From Schumannella luteola (lineage in GTDB: Bacteria > Actinomycetota > Actinomycetes > Actinomycetales > Microbacteriaceae): DNA of 64,000 nt. A program made the position numbers and the translations under genes. Shown here piece after piece: positions 16,528-25,228 of this stretch (the stretch's first letter is position 1; each line of letters opens with the position of its first letter). The notes beneath the pieces are model-generated. The model made no database searches. It was not told the DNA's origin and saw only the letters and a program-made list of their open reading frames with translations. The stretch lies in NCBI RefSeq assembly GCF_013408685.1, contig NZ_JACBZY010000001.1:992001-1056000 (forward strand), written 5' to 3'.

Positions 16528-18033
16528 TCAGCGGCCGGCGTTCTTATGCGCGGTGACCTGCGCCTGCGTCAACGCGGTCGAGTAGACGGCCGCGTTGTCG
16601 ATCGAGCCGACGAATCCGCCGGGCGTGGTCGCGAGCGGCCAGCCGCCGATGTTGTCGGCGCCGACGCGCCAGAAGCCCGTCGTGCCCTCCGAGGTGGCCT
16701 GCGCGAGCGACGCGACGAGGGTGCCGTCGACGTAGAGCTTCATGCCCGTGCCGGCGCCGCCGGTCGTGCCGTCCATGACGGCGACCATGTGGTGCCAGGC
16801 GCCGTCCTTATAGGAGAGCAGGCTGGTGGCGGTCTTGTAGCCGCCGCTGTACACGCCGAAGGTGAGCTGGCCGAGGCTGTTCATGTAGACGTGGCGGTCG
16901 TAGCTGCCCGAGGTGCCGGTCTGCGAGTTGCCGTAGCCGATGATGCGCCCGCCGGTCGAGTTCGTCGGCGCGTTGAACCAGGCCTCGATGCTGTACGTGT
17001 TCGGGGTCGCCGTGGCGGTCGCGCTCGTCGGGTTGACGCTGCCCGAGCCGTTGAGCGTGATGTAGCTGCCGCCCGCCGAGCACGCGCCGGCCACGCGGGC
17101 GACGCCGCTCGTCGAGAAGGTGCCTGTGCGCGCGTTGGCGGTGGTGTCGCCCGCGACGGTGCCGCCGCCCTCGTTGAAGCGCCACGAGAAGGTGGGCGAG
17201 TCGAGCGGAGCGGTCACGCCGGTCGTGCCCGCGCACCAGTCGTTGCCGAGCGCCTGGGCGGCGAAGCCGTTGGCGGCGTTGCTCGCGCCGGTCGAGGCGA
17301 AGGCCGAGTGGGCCTGACCGGCGACGAGCATCGCGCTCGTGGTCAGCAGGGCGGCGACGCCGACGCCGAGGCGCGCGGTGCGGCCGCGGTTGCGACGGCG
17401 CGGGCGACTGATCGGCACGTCGTTCTCGTCGCGGCGGCGGCGCAGGTGGCGGTCGGTGCCGGCGAGGATGACGAGCGAGGCGAGGCCGATGGCGGCGGCG
17501 GCATCCAGCATCCACCGGTGCTCGGCGGTCCAGACGATCGGCAGCGCGACGAGCGGAGCGCGCAGCACGGCGATGCCGTGGATGTGCGCGAGCGTCACGG
17601 GGCTCGAGTCGGCCTCGGGGTTGGCGTCGCCCTTGGTGAAGTACTTGCCGTCTTCGACGCGCTCGAGGCGGTGCATGCGCAGGCGGCCCTCGTGGTCGGG
17701 GTCGTCGACGAGGATGACGCGGCCGGGAACCAGGTCGGCCTTCGCGGCCGGCATCGAGACGATCACGTCGCCGGCGAAGAAGCGCGGCGCCATCGAGTTG
17801 CTCATGACGGTGGTGCTGGTCCAGCCGAAGGCGGTGGGCAGGGCGGTCCAGAGCAGGGCGCCGATGATGCTGAAGAGCAGCGTGCGGGCGAGCGTCGCGA
17901 AGACGAGTCGGGCCCAGTCGCCCCAGGCGATCTCGCGGCGGGCGACGCGCGCCACGACCTGCTCGATCGACCCGGTGACCGGCGCGAGCACCTCGGCGAC
18001 CGTGGAGGTCGCGGTGCTCGGTGCGCTGGTCAT
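16528..18033 (-). CDS. SipW-like signal peptidase I fused to a LamG-like domain
   Basis: 501 residues. Part 1 (about 1-200) is an ER/SipW-type signal peptidase I: a membrane segment (about 44-68), 'SNSMAPRFFAGDVI' (78-91) with nucleophile Ser80, 'MHRLERV' (120-126) where His121 replaces the bacterial Lys, and 'KGDANPEADSSPV' (134-146), box E; a second membrane segment lies at about 178-193. Part 2 (about 205-250) is a basic run, a hydrophobic core and 'AHSAFAST', very like a SipW-dependent signal peptide. Part 3 (about 270-501) is a LamG/concanavalin-type domain ('YSIEAWFNAP', 'WHHMVAVMDG', 'MKLYVDGTLVAS'). The ATG has GAGGA upstream. A TasA-like gene lies upstream on the same strand. Auto-processing is a hypothesis. 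Confidence 0.85.
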   Translation of the reverse strand: MTSAPSTATSTVAEVLAPVTGSIEQVVARVARREIAWGDWARLVFATLARTLLFSIIGALLWTALPTAFGWTSTTVMSNSMAPRFFAGDVIVSMPAAKADLVPGRVILVDDPDHEGRLRMHRLERVEDGKYFTKGDANPEADSSPVTLAHIHGIAVLRAPLVALPIVWTAEHRWMLDAAAAIGLASLVILAGTDRHLRRRRDENDVPISRPRRRNRGRTARLGVGVAALLTTSAMLVAGQAHSAFASTGASNAANGFAAQALGNDWCAGTTGVTAPLDSPTFSWRFNEGGGTVAGDTTANARTGTFSTSGVARVAGACSAGGSYITLNGSGSVNPTSATATATPNTYSIEAWFNAPTNSTGGRIIGYGNSQTGTSGSYDRHVYMNSLGQLTFGVYSGGYKTATSLLSYKDGAWHHMVAVMDGTTGGAGTGMKLYVDGTLVASLAQATSEGTTGFWRVGADNIGGWPLATTPGGFVGSIDNAAVYSTALTQAQVTAHKNAGR

Positions 18034-18178
18034 GATGTCCTCGGGTGCTCGGGCGGTGCTGCGGGCGGGTGGTGCGGCTGGTCGTTCGGGTGACCGTGGT
18101 TCTGAGGGCCGGGGCTGCGGCGGCGGCCCGGCGGATGCGCTGCGGGCGGCGGGCCGGGGTTCTTCCGGCGAGTCGTGG

Positions 18179-18217
18179 CCCGGTTCCCGCGGCGGCTGAG
18201 TTGCCGCGGGAACCGGG
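18179..18217. terminator. Hairpin between TasA-like and peptidase genes
   Basis: Perfect 15-base stem CCCGGTTCCCGCGGC / GCCGCGGGAACCGGG, loop of nine. It may end the TasA-like transcript or set the ratio of the two products. Confidence 0.7.
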
Positions 18218-18313
18218 AGCTGCACATCCGGGTCGTGGGTGAGGCGGCATCCGGACCTCCCCACTCGCTCGAGGAGCGGGGCCGTGCGGTGGTGCTGGTG
18301 GTGCTGCCGGCCT

Positions 18314-18358
18314 TCTCGCCCGGCCCGTCGATCTCCCTCTACGAGGGACCGGGCGAGA
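18314..18358. terminator. Compound stem-loop after the TasA-like gene
   Basis: Outer 10-base stem TCTCGCCCGG / CCGGGCGAGA and an inner 6-base stem TCCCTC / GAGGGA around TAC, about 60 bases beyond the TasA-like stop. Confidence 0.6.
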
Positions 18359-18417
18359 TGGTCGGCGGTTCGGCAGGGAATCCCCCCAGATCCCGCCGAA
18401 GCAGATCAGAACAGCGG

Positions 18418-19044
18418 TCAGCTGTTCTGGGCCTCCCACGTGAAGCCGAGAGCGGCGGTGCCGCCCTGCGCCGAGTTCGGCGCGGTCGACTGCACGGTGT
18501 AGGTGAACTGGTAGGCGCGGGTCTCCGAGGCGGCGCCCGTGGTGGTCCAGCTGGTGATGCCGTTGGCGTAGCTCGAGTAGCTGCTGCCGAAGTTGGCGAG
18601 CGTGCCCGAGTAGACGGCCGAGCCCGAGGCGAGCGGCGTGAAGCCGGTGCAGCTCGAGCTGGTGGCGCCGGAGCCCTGCGTGATGGTGAGGTCGATGTAG
18701 CTCGACAGCGCGTTGGTCGTGGCGGCCGAGGAGCCGTAGAGCTTGACGACCGAGGGCAGCGAGCCGGTCGAGGTGACGAGGATGCACTTGGTGCCGGTCG
18801 AGCCGGGCTTCAGGTTGCCGGCGCTCGCCGCGGTGGTGTTGAACATGGCGACGTTCGCGTCGTCGTCGGTGAGGGCGACGGTGCCGGCCGACCAGTTGTT
18901 GGTCGGGTTCGAGGTCGTGGCCGAGAAGGCCGAGTACGAGCCGCCGGCGACGGCGGCGCCCGAGATGAGCACGGCGGCCGGAACGGCGATCCACGCGGCC
19001 AGCTTGGCGGCGCGGCGGGTGGGACGGGCGATGTGACGGGACAT
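18418..19044 (-). CDS. TasA/CalY-like secreted protein with SipW-type signal peptide
   Basis: 208 residues. The N-terminus has a basic region (1-14), a hydrophobic core (15-34) and 'GGSYSAFSATTSNPTNNWSA' (34-53), the pattern of SipW-dependent signal peptides, followed by 'GTVALTDDDA', the start of a camelysin/TasA-like beta-sandwich. The rest is Ser/Thr/Gly-rich with two Cys. In bacilli such proteins form biofilm fibres or surface layers after cleavage by SipW. Here the gene lies upstream of a SipW-like peptidase on the same strand, which supports a processing pair. Fibre formation itself is inferred. GGAG precedes the ATG. Length is close to TasA-family members. Confidence 0.82.
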   Translation of the reverse strand: MSRHIARPTRRAAKLAAWIAVPAAVLISGAAVAGGSYSAFSATTSNPTNNWSAGTVALTDDDANVAMFNTTAASAGNLKPGSTGTKCILVTSTGSLPSVVKLYGSSAATTNALSSYIDLTITQGSGATSSSCTGFTPLASGSAVYSGTLANFGSSYSSYANGITSWTTTGAASETRAYQFTYTVQSTAPNSAQGGTAALGFTWEAQNS

Positions 19045-19359
19045 GGTTCGTGATCTCCAGATGGTCTATGTCGGGCCGGGAATGGGTTCGATCCGTTCGG
19101 CGGCTCGATCCCCCAGTGTTCTGCTCGTCCGTTATTCCCCCGGTCGAGTAGTACGATCATCAAGTTATCGGATGGTTAGACAGTCGGATAGATAAGCAAT
19201 GTCCCCAGTGAGGGGGCCAATACGTTTTGGGCATTGGGATCACGGGGTTCTCCTGTGCAACAGTTGACGCAGCGAGGCCGTCACCAGGCTCGCTCGCTCG
19301 ATCGCCGACAGGCGTCGCGCATCCACCCGCCAGCCCTCCGCGCAAGGAAAGGACATATC
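19045..19359. promoter_or_regulatory. Divergent promoter region, AT-rich
   Basis: 315 bases between the divergent TasA-like and marR genes. The stretch 19150-19220 is the most AT-rich in the neighbourhood and contains TCGGAT twice (19168 and 19184, period 16) and TTATC / GATAA arms at 19165 and 19191. These could be -10 elements and a MarR operator, but I cannot assign them firmly. No gene is seen. Confidence 0.4.
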
Positions 19360-19863
19360 GTGACCGACGCATATGCGATCGAAGAGACGCCGGGCGATGC
19401 CCCTCAGCTGCACGCGGTGGGGGAGGCGACTATCGCCGACGTCATGAACGCCTTCGTCGTGCTGCGCTCGAAGAACGCGAAGCTCGTCGGCAACCTCGCC
19501 GCCAGCGCCGGCATCACGACCACCGACGTGCGCGCTCTGTTCTACGTCGGCGGCAACGACGACGTCACGCCCAAGAAGGTCGCCGAGTACCTCGGCCTCA
19601 CCACCGGCGCCATGACCAGCCTGGTCGACCGCAACGAGGCCGCCGGGTTCATGCAGCGCACCAACAACCCCACTGACCGCCGCAGCTTCCTGCTCGAGCT
19701 GACGGATGCGGGCCGCGACCTCGTCAAGCGGAACGGCCAGACCTACGCCGACGCCTTCTCGGCCGCCGTCGCGCCCGCCGACTACGACGCCGTGCACCGC
19801 GCCTTCGTCGGGCTCTCGGAGCACCTCGGCGCCGCCGCCGACGAGCTCGACCCCAAGGCCTGA
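19360..19863 (+). CDS. MarR family transcriptional regulator
   Basis: 167 residues. The winged helix-turn-helix is clear: 'ITTTDVRALFYVGGND' (helix 2 region), 'VTPKKVAEYLGLTTGAMTSLVDRNEAAGFMQR' in the recognition helix and wing (about 69-100), and 'NPTDRRSFLLELTDAG' completing the MarR wing with its conserved DRR. N- and C-terminal helices form the dimer. The GTG start follows AAGGAAAGGA at a good distance. It is divergent from the TasA-like gene and convergent with purL, so it may control the surface-protein genes or only itself. The ligand is unknown. Confidence 0.9.
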   Translation: MTDAYAIEETPGDAPQLHAVGEATIADVMNAFVVLRSKNAKLVGNLAASAGITTTDVRALFYVGGNDDVTPKKVAEYLGLTTGAMTSLVDRNEAAGFMQRTNNPTDRRSFLLELTDAGRDLVKRNGQTYADAFSAAVAPADYDAVHRAFVGLSEHLGAAADELDPKA

Positions 19864-19887
19864 CCCGTCACCACCCAGCCGTACGCG

Positions 19888-19922
19888 AGAGGCCCGGAAC
19901 CGTCAGACGGTTCCGGGCCTCT
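19888..19922. terminator. Bidirectional terminator marR/purL
   Basis: Perfect 16-base stem (19888-19903 and 19907-19922) with loop CAG between convergent genes, with A-rich and T-rich flanks (GAGAGG / CCTCTTC). Confidence 0.9.
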
Positions 19923-19956
19923 TCGGCGTCGCGCGGTCAGTGCGCGGGCGCGTCGC

Positions 19957-22272
19957 TCAGGCGAAGGTCGCCGCCACGCTCTTCCACGCGTCGTGCAGCT
20001 CGCTCACCGACGCGGTGAACAGGCCCTGCACCTCGAGCTCGCCCTCGCCGCGACCGGCGCCGGCATCCGTCACGCCGATGCGCGCGACCGGGAAGCCGCG
20101 GCCCTCGCACAGGCGGGTGAACTTCACGTCCTCCTCGCGCGGCACGGCGACCAGCACCCGGGCGGTCGACTCGCTGAACAGGGCGGTCGCCGCATCCACG
20201 CCGTCACGGGCGATGAGCTCGTCGAGGAACACGCGGGCGCCGACGCCGAAGCGCAGCACGCCCTCGGCCAGCGCGATCGCGAGGCCGCCGTCGGCGAGGT
20301 CGTGGGCCGCGTTGAACAGGCCCTCGTGCGCGGCCGCGGCGAGCAGCTCGCCGAGCTCCTTCTCGCGGGTCAGGTCGACCTTCGGCGGGCGTCCGCCGAG
20401 GTGGTCGTGGATGCTGCCGGCCCAGGCCGAGCCGTCGAGCTCGAGCGCGGTGGTGCCGAGCAGGTACAGGTTGTCGCCCGAGTCCTGCCAGCCCGAGGGC
20501 ACGCGGCGTGCGACATCGTCGATCGTGCCGAGCACCGCGACGACCGGCGTCGGGTGGATCGGCACGTCGCCGGTCTGGTTGTAGAAGCTGACGTTGCCGC
20601 CGGTGACCGGGATGCCCATCTCGAGGCAGCCGTCCGCGAGGCCCTCGACGGCCTTCGAGAACTGCCACATGACCTCGGGGTTCTCGGGGCTGCCGAAGTT
20701 GAGGCAGTCCGAGACGCCGACGGGGGTCGCGCCGGTCACGGCGACGTTGCGGTACGCCTCCGCGAGGGCCAGCTGCGCACCCTGGTAGGGGTCGAGGTAG
20801 CAGTAGCGGCCGTTCGCATCCGTCGCCACGGCGAAGCCGAGACCCGACTCCTCGTCGACGCGAACCATGCCGCCGTCGTCGGGGTAGCTGAGGGCCGTGT
20901 TGCCGAGCACGTACTTGTCGTACTGGCTCGTGATGAAGCTCTTGTCGCCGAGGTTCGCGCTGCCGAGCAGCTGCAGCACCTGCGCCTTGATCGCCGGACC
21001 CTCGGTCGGGCGGTCGAGAACGGATGCGCTGTCGGCGTTCACGTCGTCGAGCCACTTCGGGTAGACGATCGGGCGCTCGTAGACCGGGCCGTCGACCGCG
21101 ACGGTGCGCGGGTCGACATCCACGATGACCTCGCCGCGCCAGTCGATGATCAGGCGGCCCGTGTCGGTGACCTCGCCGAGCACGCTGGTCTCGACATCCC
21201 ACTTGCTCGTCACCGCGAGGAAACCCTCGAGCTTGTCGGGGGAGACGACCGCCATCATGCGCTCCTGGCTCTCCGACATGAGGATCTCCTCGGCCGTGAG
21301 CGAGGGGTCGCGCAGCAGCACGTCGTCGAGCGAGATGCGCATGCCGCCGTCGCCGTTCGACGCCAGCTCGCTGGTGGCGCACGATATGCCGGCGGCGCCG
21401 AGATCCTGGATGCCCTCGACCAGCCCGCCCTGGAACAGCTCGAGGCAGCACTCGATGAGCACCTTCTCGGCGAAGGGGTCGCCGACCTGCACGGCCGGGC
21501 GCTTCGTCGGGCCGCCCTCGGTGAAGGTGTCGGAGGCGAGGATGGAGGCGCCGCCGATGCCGTCGCCGCCGGTGCGCGCGCCGAACAGCACGACCTTGTT
21601 GCCGACGCCGCGGGCGTTCGCCAGGTGCAGGTCCTCGTGCTTGAGCACGCCCACCGCGAGGGCGTTGACGAGCGGGTTCGCCTGGTAGATCGGGTCGAAC
21701 CAGGTCTCGCCGCCGATGTTCGGCAGGCCGAGGCAGTTGCCGTAGAAGCTGATGCCGCTCACGACGCCGGGCAGCACCCGGTGCGTGTCGGGGTGGTCGG
21801 CGGCGCCGAAGCGCAGCGCATCCATGACCGCCACCGGCCGTGCGCCCATCGAGATGATGTCGCGCACGATGCCGCCGACGCCGGTCGCGGCGCCCTGGAA
21901 GGGCTCCACGTAGCTCGGGTGGTTGTGGCTCTCGATCTTGAAGGTGACCGCCCAGCCCTCGCCGATGTCGAGCACGCCGGCGTTCTCGCCCATGCCGACC
22001 ATGAGGTTCTTCTTCATGTCGTCGCTGACCTTCTGGCCGAACTGGCGCAGCCAGACCTTCGACGACTTGTAGGAGCAGTGCTCGCTCCACATGACGGAGT
22101 ACATCGCCAGCTCGCCGCTCGTGGGGCGGCGGCCGAGGATCTCGCGGATGCGCTGGTACTCGTCATCCTTCAGCCCGAGCGCGCCGTAGGGCTGCTCCTT
22201 GTCGGGCGTCGCGAGTGCGTTCTCGACCGAATCGGGGGCGGGGATGGCGGGGGCGGTCGAGGTGTCGGACAC
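19957..22272 (-). CDS. purL: Phosphoribosylformylglycinamidine synthase subunit PurL
   Basis: 771 residues, the small-type PurL that works with PurS and PurQ to turn FGAR, ATP and glutamine into FGAM. Family features: '[19 protein letters not shown]' near the N-terminus (His/Ser substrate loop), '[18 protein letters not shown]', '[28 protein letters not shown]' in two parts, '[11 protein letters not shown]', '[13 protein letters not shown]' and the second-half 'NPEVMWQF...[12 protein letters not shown]'. The length is normal. The GTG at 22272 gives a normal N-terminal extension; GGAG lies a little far upstream. purS and purQ are not adjacent but lie 11 kb away. Transcription ends at the shared terminator at 19888. 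Confidence 0.97.
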   Translation of the reverse strand: MSDTSTAPAIPAPDSVENALATPDKEQPYGALGLKDDEYQRIREILGRRPTSGELAMYSVMWSEHCSYKSSKVWLRQFGQKVSDDMKKNLMVGMGENAGVLDIGEGWAVTFKIESHNHPSYVEPFQGAATGVGGIVRDIISMGARPVAVMDALRFGAADHPDTHRVLPGVVSGISFYGNCLGLPNIGGETWFDPIYQANPLVNALAVGVLKHEDLHLANARGVGNKVVLFGARTGGDGIGGASILASDTFTEGGPTKRPAVQVGDPFAEKVLIECCLELFQGGLVEGIQDLGAAGISCATSELASNGDGGMRISLDDVLLRDPSLTAEEILMSESQERMMAVVSPDKLEGFLAVTSKWDVETSVLGEVTDTGRLIIDWRGEVIVDVDPRTVAVDGPVYERPIVYPKWLDDVNADSASVLDRPTEGPAIKAQVLQLLGSANLGDKSFITSQYDKYVLGNTALSYPDDGGMVRVDEESGLGFAVATDANGRYCYLDPYQGAQLALAEAYRNVAVTGATPVGVSDCLNFGSPENPEVMWQFSKAVEGLADGCLEMGIPVTGGNVSFYNQTGDVPIHPTPVVAVLGTIDDVARRVPSGWQDSGDNLYLLGTTALELDGSAWAGSIHDHLGGRPPKVDLTREKELGELLAAAAHEGLFNAAHDLADGGLAIALAEGVLRFGVGARVFLDELIARDGVDAATALFSESTARVLVAVPREEDVKFTRLCEGRGFPVARIGVTDAGAGRGEGELEVQGLFTASVSELHDAWKSVAATFA

Positions 22273-22393
22273 GCGACGAGGCTCCGTTTCGCAAGGGGAG
22301 GCGCCCGCCTGCGCGGACCCGCCCATCCTACCGTCGCGCGCACGCGCCCTCCGGCCGCGCGGCGCCCGCCCTGGGTGGCCCCGCGAAGCCCGA

Positions 22394-22523
22394 GGGTGGC
22401 CACGAAGTGCACGAGACACGCCGTCATGGCGTGCGGTTCCTGGCCACCCCGGCTCGCGGGGAGACGAGGGTGGCCAAGAACTGCACGCGACACGCCGCAG
22501 ATGCGTGTCGTTCGTGGCCACCC
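22394..22523. repeat. Palindrome doublet, family D (copies 1 and 2)
   Basis: Two 56-base palindromes in the same orientation (22394-22449, 22468-22523) separated by 18 bases. Each begins GGGTGGCCA and ends TGGCCACCC and contains an inner stem (CACGCC / GGCGTG in copy 1, CGACACGC / GCGTGTCG in copy 2). They lie between the nuclease-like gene and purL. Confidence 0.85.
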
Positions 22524-22562
22524 GCTGATCAGCGAGGGGGCGGGATGCGGTCGGTCCGCTCG

Positions 22563-23477
22563 TCAGGCCCGACCGCGATAGCCGCGCTCGGCCAGCGCCT
22601 CGGAGATGGTGTGCACCGCCTGCCCGCCGCCCGATCGCAGGTGGCGTGCTCGGAATCGCAGGACTCGTTCGCCGGCCATCGTCGCCCGATCGAAGCGCGA
22701 GATGTCGCGGTCATATTGCACGGGGTCGGTGCGATGCTGATCTCCGTCGTACTCGGCGAGCACGCGGAATCGCCGCCACCGGAGATCGAAGCGTCCGATC
22801 TCGTCGCCACGTCGGTCGAGCACCATGGTGTTCAGCTCGGGCTCGGGCAACCCGGCCGCGACGACTGCGAGACGCAACTGTGTCTCTCGTCGGGAGTCGC
22901 TGCCCTCGCGCACCAGGGCCACTGCACGGCGCGCCTTCTCGGCTCGAGGCGTGCGCGCACGACGCACCGCCTCGTGGAGGTCGTGCATGGGCAGCCAGGG
23001 CCGAGGATCGAGCGGATCGCCGATCGGCGGTTCTCGCACCAGCTGGTCGCCGACAGCGACGAGATCGGCGACCGACAATTCGGAAGCGAGCTCGAGGAAG
23101 AGACGGGCAGGGTCGCTCAGCAGAAACCCGTTCCTCTCGATCGAGGTCGTGTGCACGGTGCGATGTCCGATCACGCCGGGGCGCCTCAGACGATTGGCGT
23201 CTTTGGGGCCAGAGACGTGGACGGGGGACTGCTCGCTCTCGAGGTCGCGCGGAAGCGGCAGCGGCCAGAGGCGAGCCGCCGTGGAGTGGCTCAGCCGATC
23301 GCCGTCTCTGAGCGCGGGGAGCAGATCGCGGGCGGCGTCGATGTCGCGCCAGAGGGTGCCGCGGATGCCCTGGTGCGGGCGGTCCACGCTGGTTCCGTAC
23401 AGCGTGCGCCGGCTGAGCCCTGCATCGCGCCCGGCGCGCACGGTGAACGCCGGATCGAGGTCACGAAGCGCATTCAT
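22563..23477 (-). CDS. Nuclease-fold protein (DUF559/AbiEi-like)
   Basis: 304 residues. The C-terminal part matches the DUF559/Vsr-like endonuclease outline: '[22 protein letters not shown]' near 196-217 with an early Glu, '[21 protein letters not shown]' split over 229-249 with Asp231, Glu242, Asp244 and His248, then '[17 protein letters not shown]'. The N-terminal half resembles the AbiEi-type winged-helix and DUF region that actinobacterial members carry. Family members are annotated as endonuclease-like or toxin-antitoxin related; no activity is established for this one. A palindrome doublet of family D flanks it on each side. The ATG start has CACTCT six bases upstream, a weak leaderless -10. 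Confidence 0.75.
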   Translation of the reverse strand: MNALRDLDPAFTVRAGRDAGLSRRTLYGTSVDRPHQGIRGTLWRDIDAARDLLPALRDGDRLSHSTAARLWPLPLPRDLESEQSPVHVSGPKDANRLRRPGVIGHRTVHTTSIERNGFLLSDPARLFLELASELSVADLVAVGDQLVREPPIGDPLDPRPWLPMHDLHEAVRRARTPRAEKARRAVALVREGSDSRRETQLRLAVVAAGLPEPELNTMVLDRRGDEIGRFDLRWRRFRVLAEYDGDQHRTDPVQYDRDISRFDRATMAGERVLRFRARHLRSGGGQAVHTISEALAERGYRGRA

Positions 23478-23537
23478 CGGCCCAGAGTGCTCGTGTCGCG
23501 CTCGCCGCGTCGTTGATCATCCACAGCCCTGTGCGGG

Positions 23538-23667
23538 GGGTGGCCAAAAGCAGCACACGACACGCCGCGGAGGCGTGCTGCTTTTGGCCACCCTCGACGG
23601 GGGCTCGTCCTGGGTGGCCAGAAAGTGCACGCGACACGCCGCGCAGGCGTGCTGCTTTTGGCCACCC
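23538..23667. repeat. Palindrome doublet, family D (copies 3 and 4)
   Basis: Two 56-base palindromes (23538-23593, 23612-23667), same orientation and exactly the same 18-base spacing as the doublet at 22394. Copy 3 has perfect 19-base arms GGGTGGCCAAAAGCAGCAC / GTGCTGCTTTTGGCCACCC. It lies upstream of the nuclease-like gene, before azlC. Confidence 0.9.
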
Positions 23668-23757
23668 CGCGGACAGGCGAGACCAGGGGAGCACGGGGAG
23701 CCAGGGGCGCGGGGGTGGATCGCGCGCGGGGGAGGGCCGGGCTGGGAGGATCGCGGG

Positions 23758-24612
23758 ATGGGCGAGAGCGGCGCGAGCGAGGCGGGCTCGGGTGCGCGAG
23801 GTGCGCGGGGCGTGCGGGCGATGATCGGGCTGCTCGATCGGCGCGCCCTGCAGGACATCGGGCTCGTCGTCGTGGCCGACGCGATCGTGGGGCTCTCGTT
23901 CGGCGCGATCGCGGTCGGCGGCGGGATGCCGGTGTGGGTCCCGATCGCCATGTCGCTGCTCGTCTTCGCCGGCGGATCGCAGTTCGCGGCCCTCGGCATC
24001 CTGCTCGCCGGCGGCGACCCGGCCGCGGCCGTCGCGGCGGGGCTCGTGCTCAACGCCCGGCTGCTGGCCTTCGGCTTCGCGGCGGCGGATGCGCTGGGCC
24101 CCGGCTGGTGGCGTCGCCTGCTCGGCGCGCAGATCATCACCGACGAGTCGACCGCGTTCACATTGAGCTCCGACGATCCCGCGCGCCGCCGGGCGCTGTT
24201 CTGGGTCAGCGGCGTGGCCCTGTTCTTCGCCTGGAACGTCGCGGTCGCCCTCGGCGCGCTGCTCGGGACGATCGTCGGCGACACGAACGTGCTCGGACTC
24301 GACGCCGCGTTCCCGGCCGTGCTGATCGCGCTCGTCGTGCCCGCGCTGAAGGATGCGGCGCTGCGCATCGCCGCCGCGGTCGGCGCCGTGCTCGCAGTCG
24401 GGGCGACGCCGTTCCTGCCGGCCGGCGTGCCCGTGCTGATCTCGCTGCTCGCGCTCGTCGTGGTGCTGCGCTCACGGTGGCGGCGGCGCGGCGGCGACGG
24501 ACCCGACGGGCCGGGCGGGCGTCGCTCCGCGGGCGGCGGGCCGGGGTCGGGCGGCGGCCTCGACGAGCTGGGGGATGCGCATCCCTTCGGCCCGGCGGGA
24601 GGTCTGCGATGA
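23758..24612 (+). CDS. azlC: AzlC family branched-chain amino acid exporter, large subunit
   Basis: 284 residues; large membrane subunit of an AzlCD/BrnFE-type exporter of branched-chain amino acids or related compounds. Typical features are 'DAIVGLSFGAIAVGGGMPVW' (about 42-61), 'FAGGSQFAALGILLAGG' (about 74-90, AzlC signature), 'NARLLAFGFAAAD' and 'QIITDESTAFTLS'. Seven to eight membrane segments are seen. The C-terminal about 50 residues are Gly/Arg-rich and atypical. GGAGG precedes the ATG. The stop overlaps azlD (ATGA). A family D palindrome doublet ends about 90 bases upstream. Confidence 0.92.
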   Translation: MGESGASEAGSGARGARGVRAMIGLLDRRALQDIGLVVVADAIVGLSFGAIAVGGGMPVWVPIAMSLLVFAGGSQFAALGILLAGGDPAAAVAAGLVLNARLLAFGFAAADALGPGWWRRLLGAQIITDESTAFTLSSDDPARRRALFWVSGVALFFAWNVAVALGALLGTIVGDTNVLGLDAAFPAVLIALVVPALKDAALRIAAAVGAVLAVGATPFLPAGVPVLISLLALVVVLRSRWRRRGGDGPDGPGGRRSAGGGPGSGGGLDELGDAHPFGPAGGLR

Positions 24613-24938
24613 GCGCGACGGCGCTGCTGCTGCCGATCCTCATCCTGGCCGTCGGCACCTACGCCTTCCGGATCGTCGGGCCGGCCGTGCACGGGCGGGT
24701 GCGGCTGCCGCGCTTCGTCGACGACCTGCTCGACGACGGTGCGATCGTGCTGCTGTCGGCGCTGACCGTGACGAGCGCGGTGTTCGAGGCGGGGCAGTTC
24801 GCGGGATGGGCGCGTCCGATCGGCGTCGCGGTCGCCGGCGCGCTGGCCATCGTCAAGGCGCCGTTCCCGGTGATCGTGGTGAGCGCGGCGCTCGTGACGG
24901 CGCTGCTGCGGCTGATCTTCCCGGGGATCGACGGGTAG
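24609..24938 (+). CDS. azlD: AzlD family transporter, small subunit
   Basis: 109 residues with four hydrophobic segments; partner of AzlC. The N-terminal 'ILAVGTYAFRIVGP' carries the conserved Arg of AzlD, and 'RFVDDLLDDGAIVLLSALTV' is the usual second region. The start lies in the azlC stop codon, so translation is coupled. The substrate is inferred from the family. Confidence 0.92.
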   Translation: MSATALLLPILILAVGTYAFRIVGPAVHGRVRLPRFVDDLLDDGAIVLLSALTVTSAVFEAGQFAGWARPIGVAVAGALAIVKAPFPVIVVSAALVTALLRLIFPGIDG

Positions 24939-24960
24939 GCGTCGACGACTCGGCGGCGAC

Positions 24961-24985
24961 GCGGCCGCACCGACTCGGCGGCCGC
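24961..24985. terminator. Possible terminator after azlD
   Basis: GCGGCCGC occurs at 24961-24968 and 24978-24985; being self-palindromic the two can pair across a 9-base loop. There is no T-tract. Further on, a perfect 7-base inverted repeat CGCGACA / TGTCGCG lies at 25082-25097 and CCCCC / GGGGG at 25101-25114. Confidence 0.4.
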
Positions 24986-25139
24986 ACCGTCGCCTCCGCC
25001 GCGCGACCCGGATCACGCTCTCGCGCCCCGCGCAACCCCCGCCGGGTGAACCCCGCACGGCACCCCGCGGCACGACACGCGCGCGACAGATGTCGCGTAT
25101 CCCCCATGCGGGGGTAGTCCGACCGTGCGGATTCCTCGA

Positions 25140-25172
25140 CGACACCTGTCGTAACCCTTTCGTTCACCCCCC
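25140..25172 (+). promoter_or_regulatory. PHO-box-like direct repeats
   Basis: Three imperfect heptamers at an 11-base period: CGACACC (25140), GTAACCC (25151) and GTTCACC (25162). The last equals the core of the actinobacterial PhoP box. It lies 57 bases upstream of the nuclease/nucleotidase start. A single inverted GGTGAAC is at 25045. The role is inferred from streptomycete PhoP sites. Confidence 0.5.
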
Positions 25173-25228
25173 GGATGGGGGACTCTGGCTTTCTACTCAG
25201 GAATCCCCGAATCCTCCCAAGGAGAGTC

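Larger units (their letters stand above)
18034..18417. other. Intergenic region between peptidase fusion and TasA-like gene
   Basis: 384 bases with no credible gene. It contains two strong stem-loops downstream of the TasA-like gene and the GAGGA ribosome binding site of the peptidase gene. Confidence 0.6.

Noticed and set aside
19993-22581. 862-codon frame opposite purL
   Set aside because: purL is complete and family-conserved; the opposite frame is Arg/Ala/Val-rich shadow sequence.
22563-23477. Insertion sequence transposase
   Set aside because: No DDE, HUH or serine/tyrosine recombinase motif; the residues fit a DUF559/Vsr-like fold, and there are no target-site duplications that I can see.
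22394-23667. CRISPR-like repeats
   Set aside because: Repeats are 56-base palindromes in two pairs with an unrelated gene between; spacers are only two, 18 bases, and there are no cas genes.
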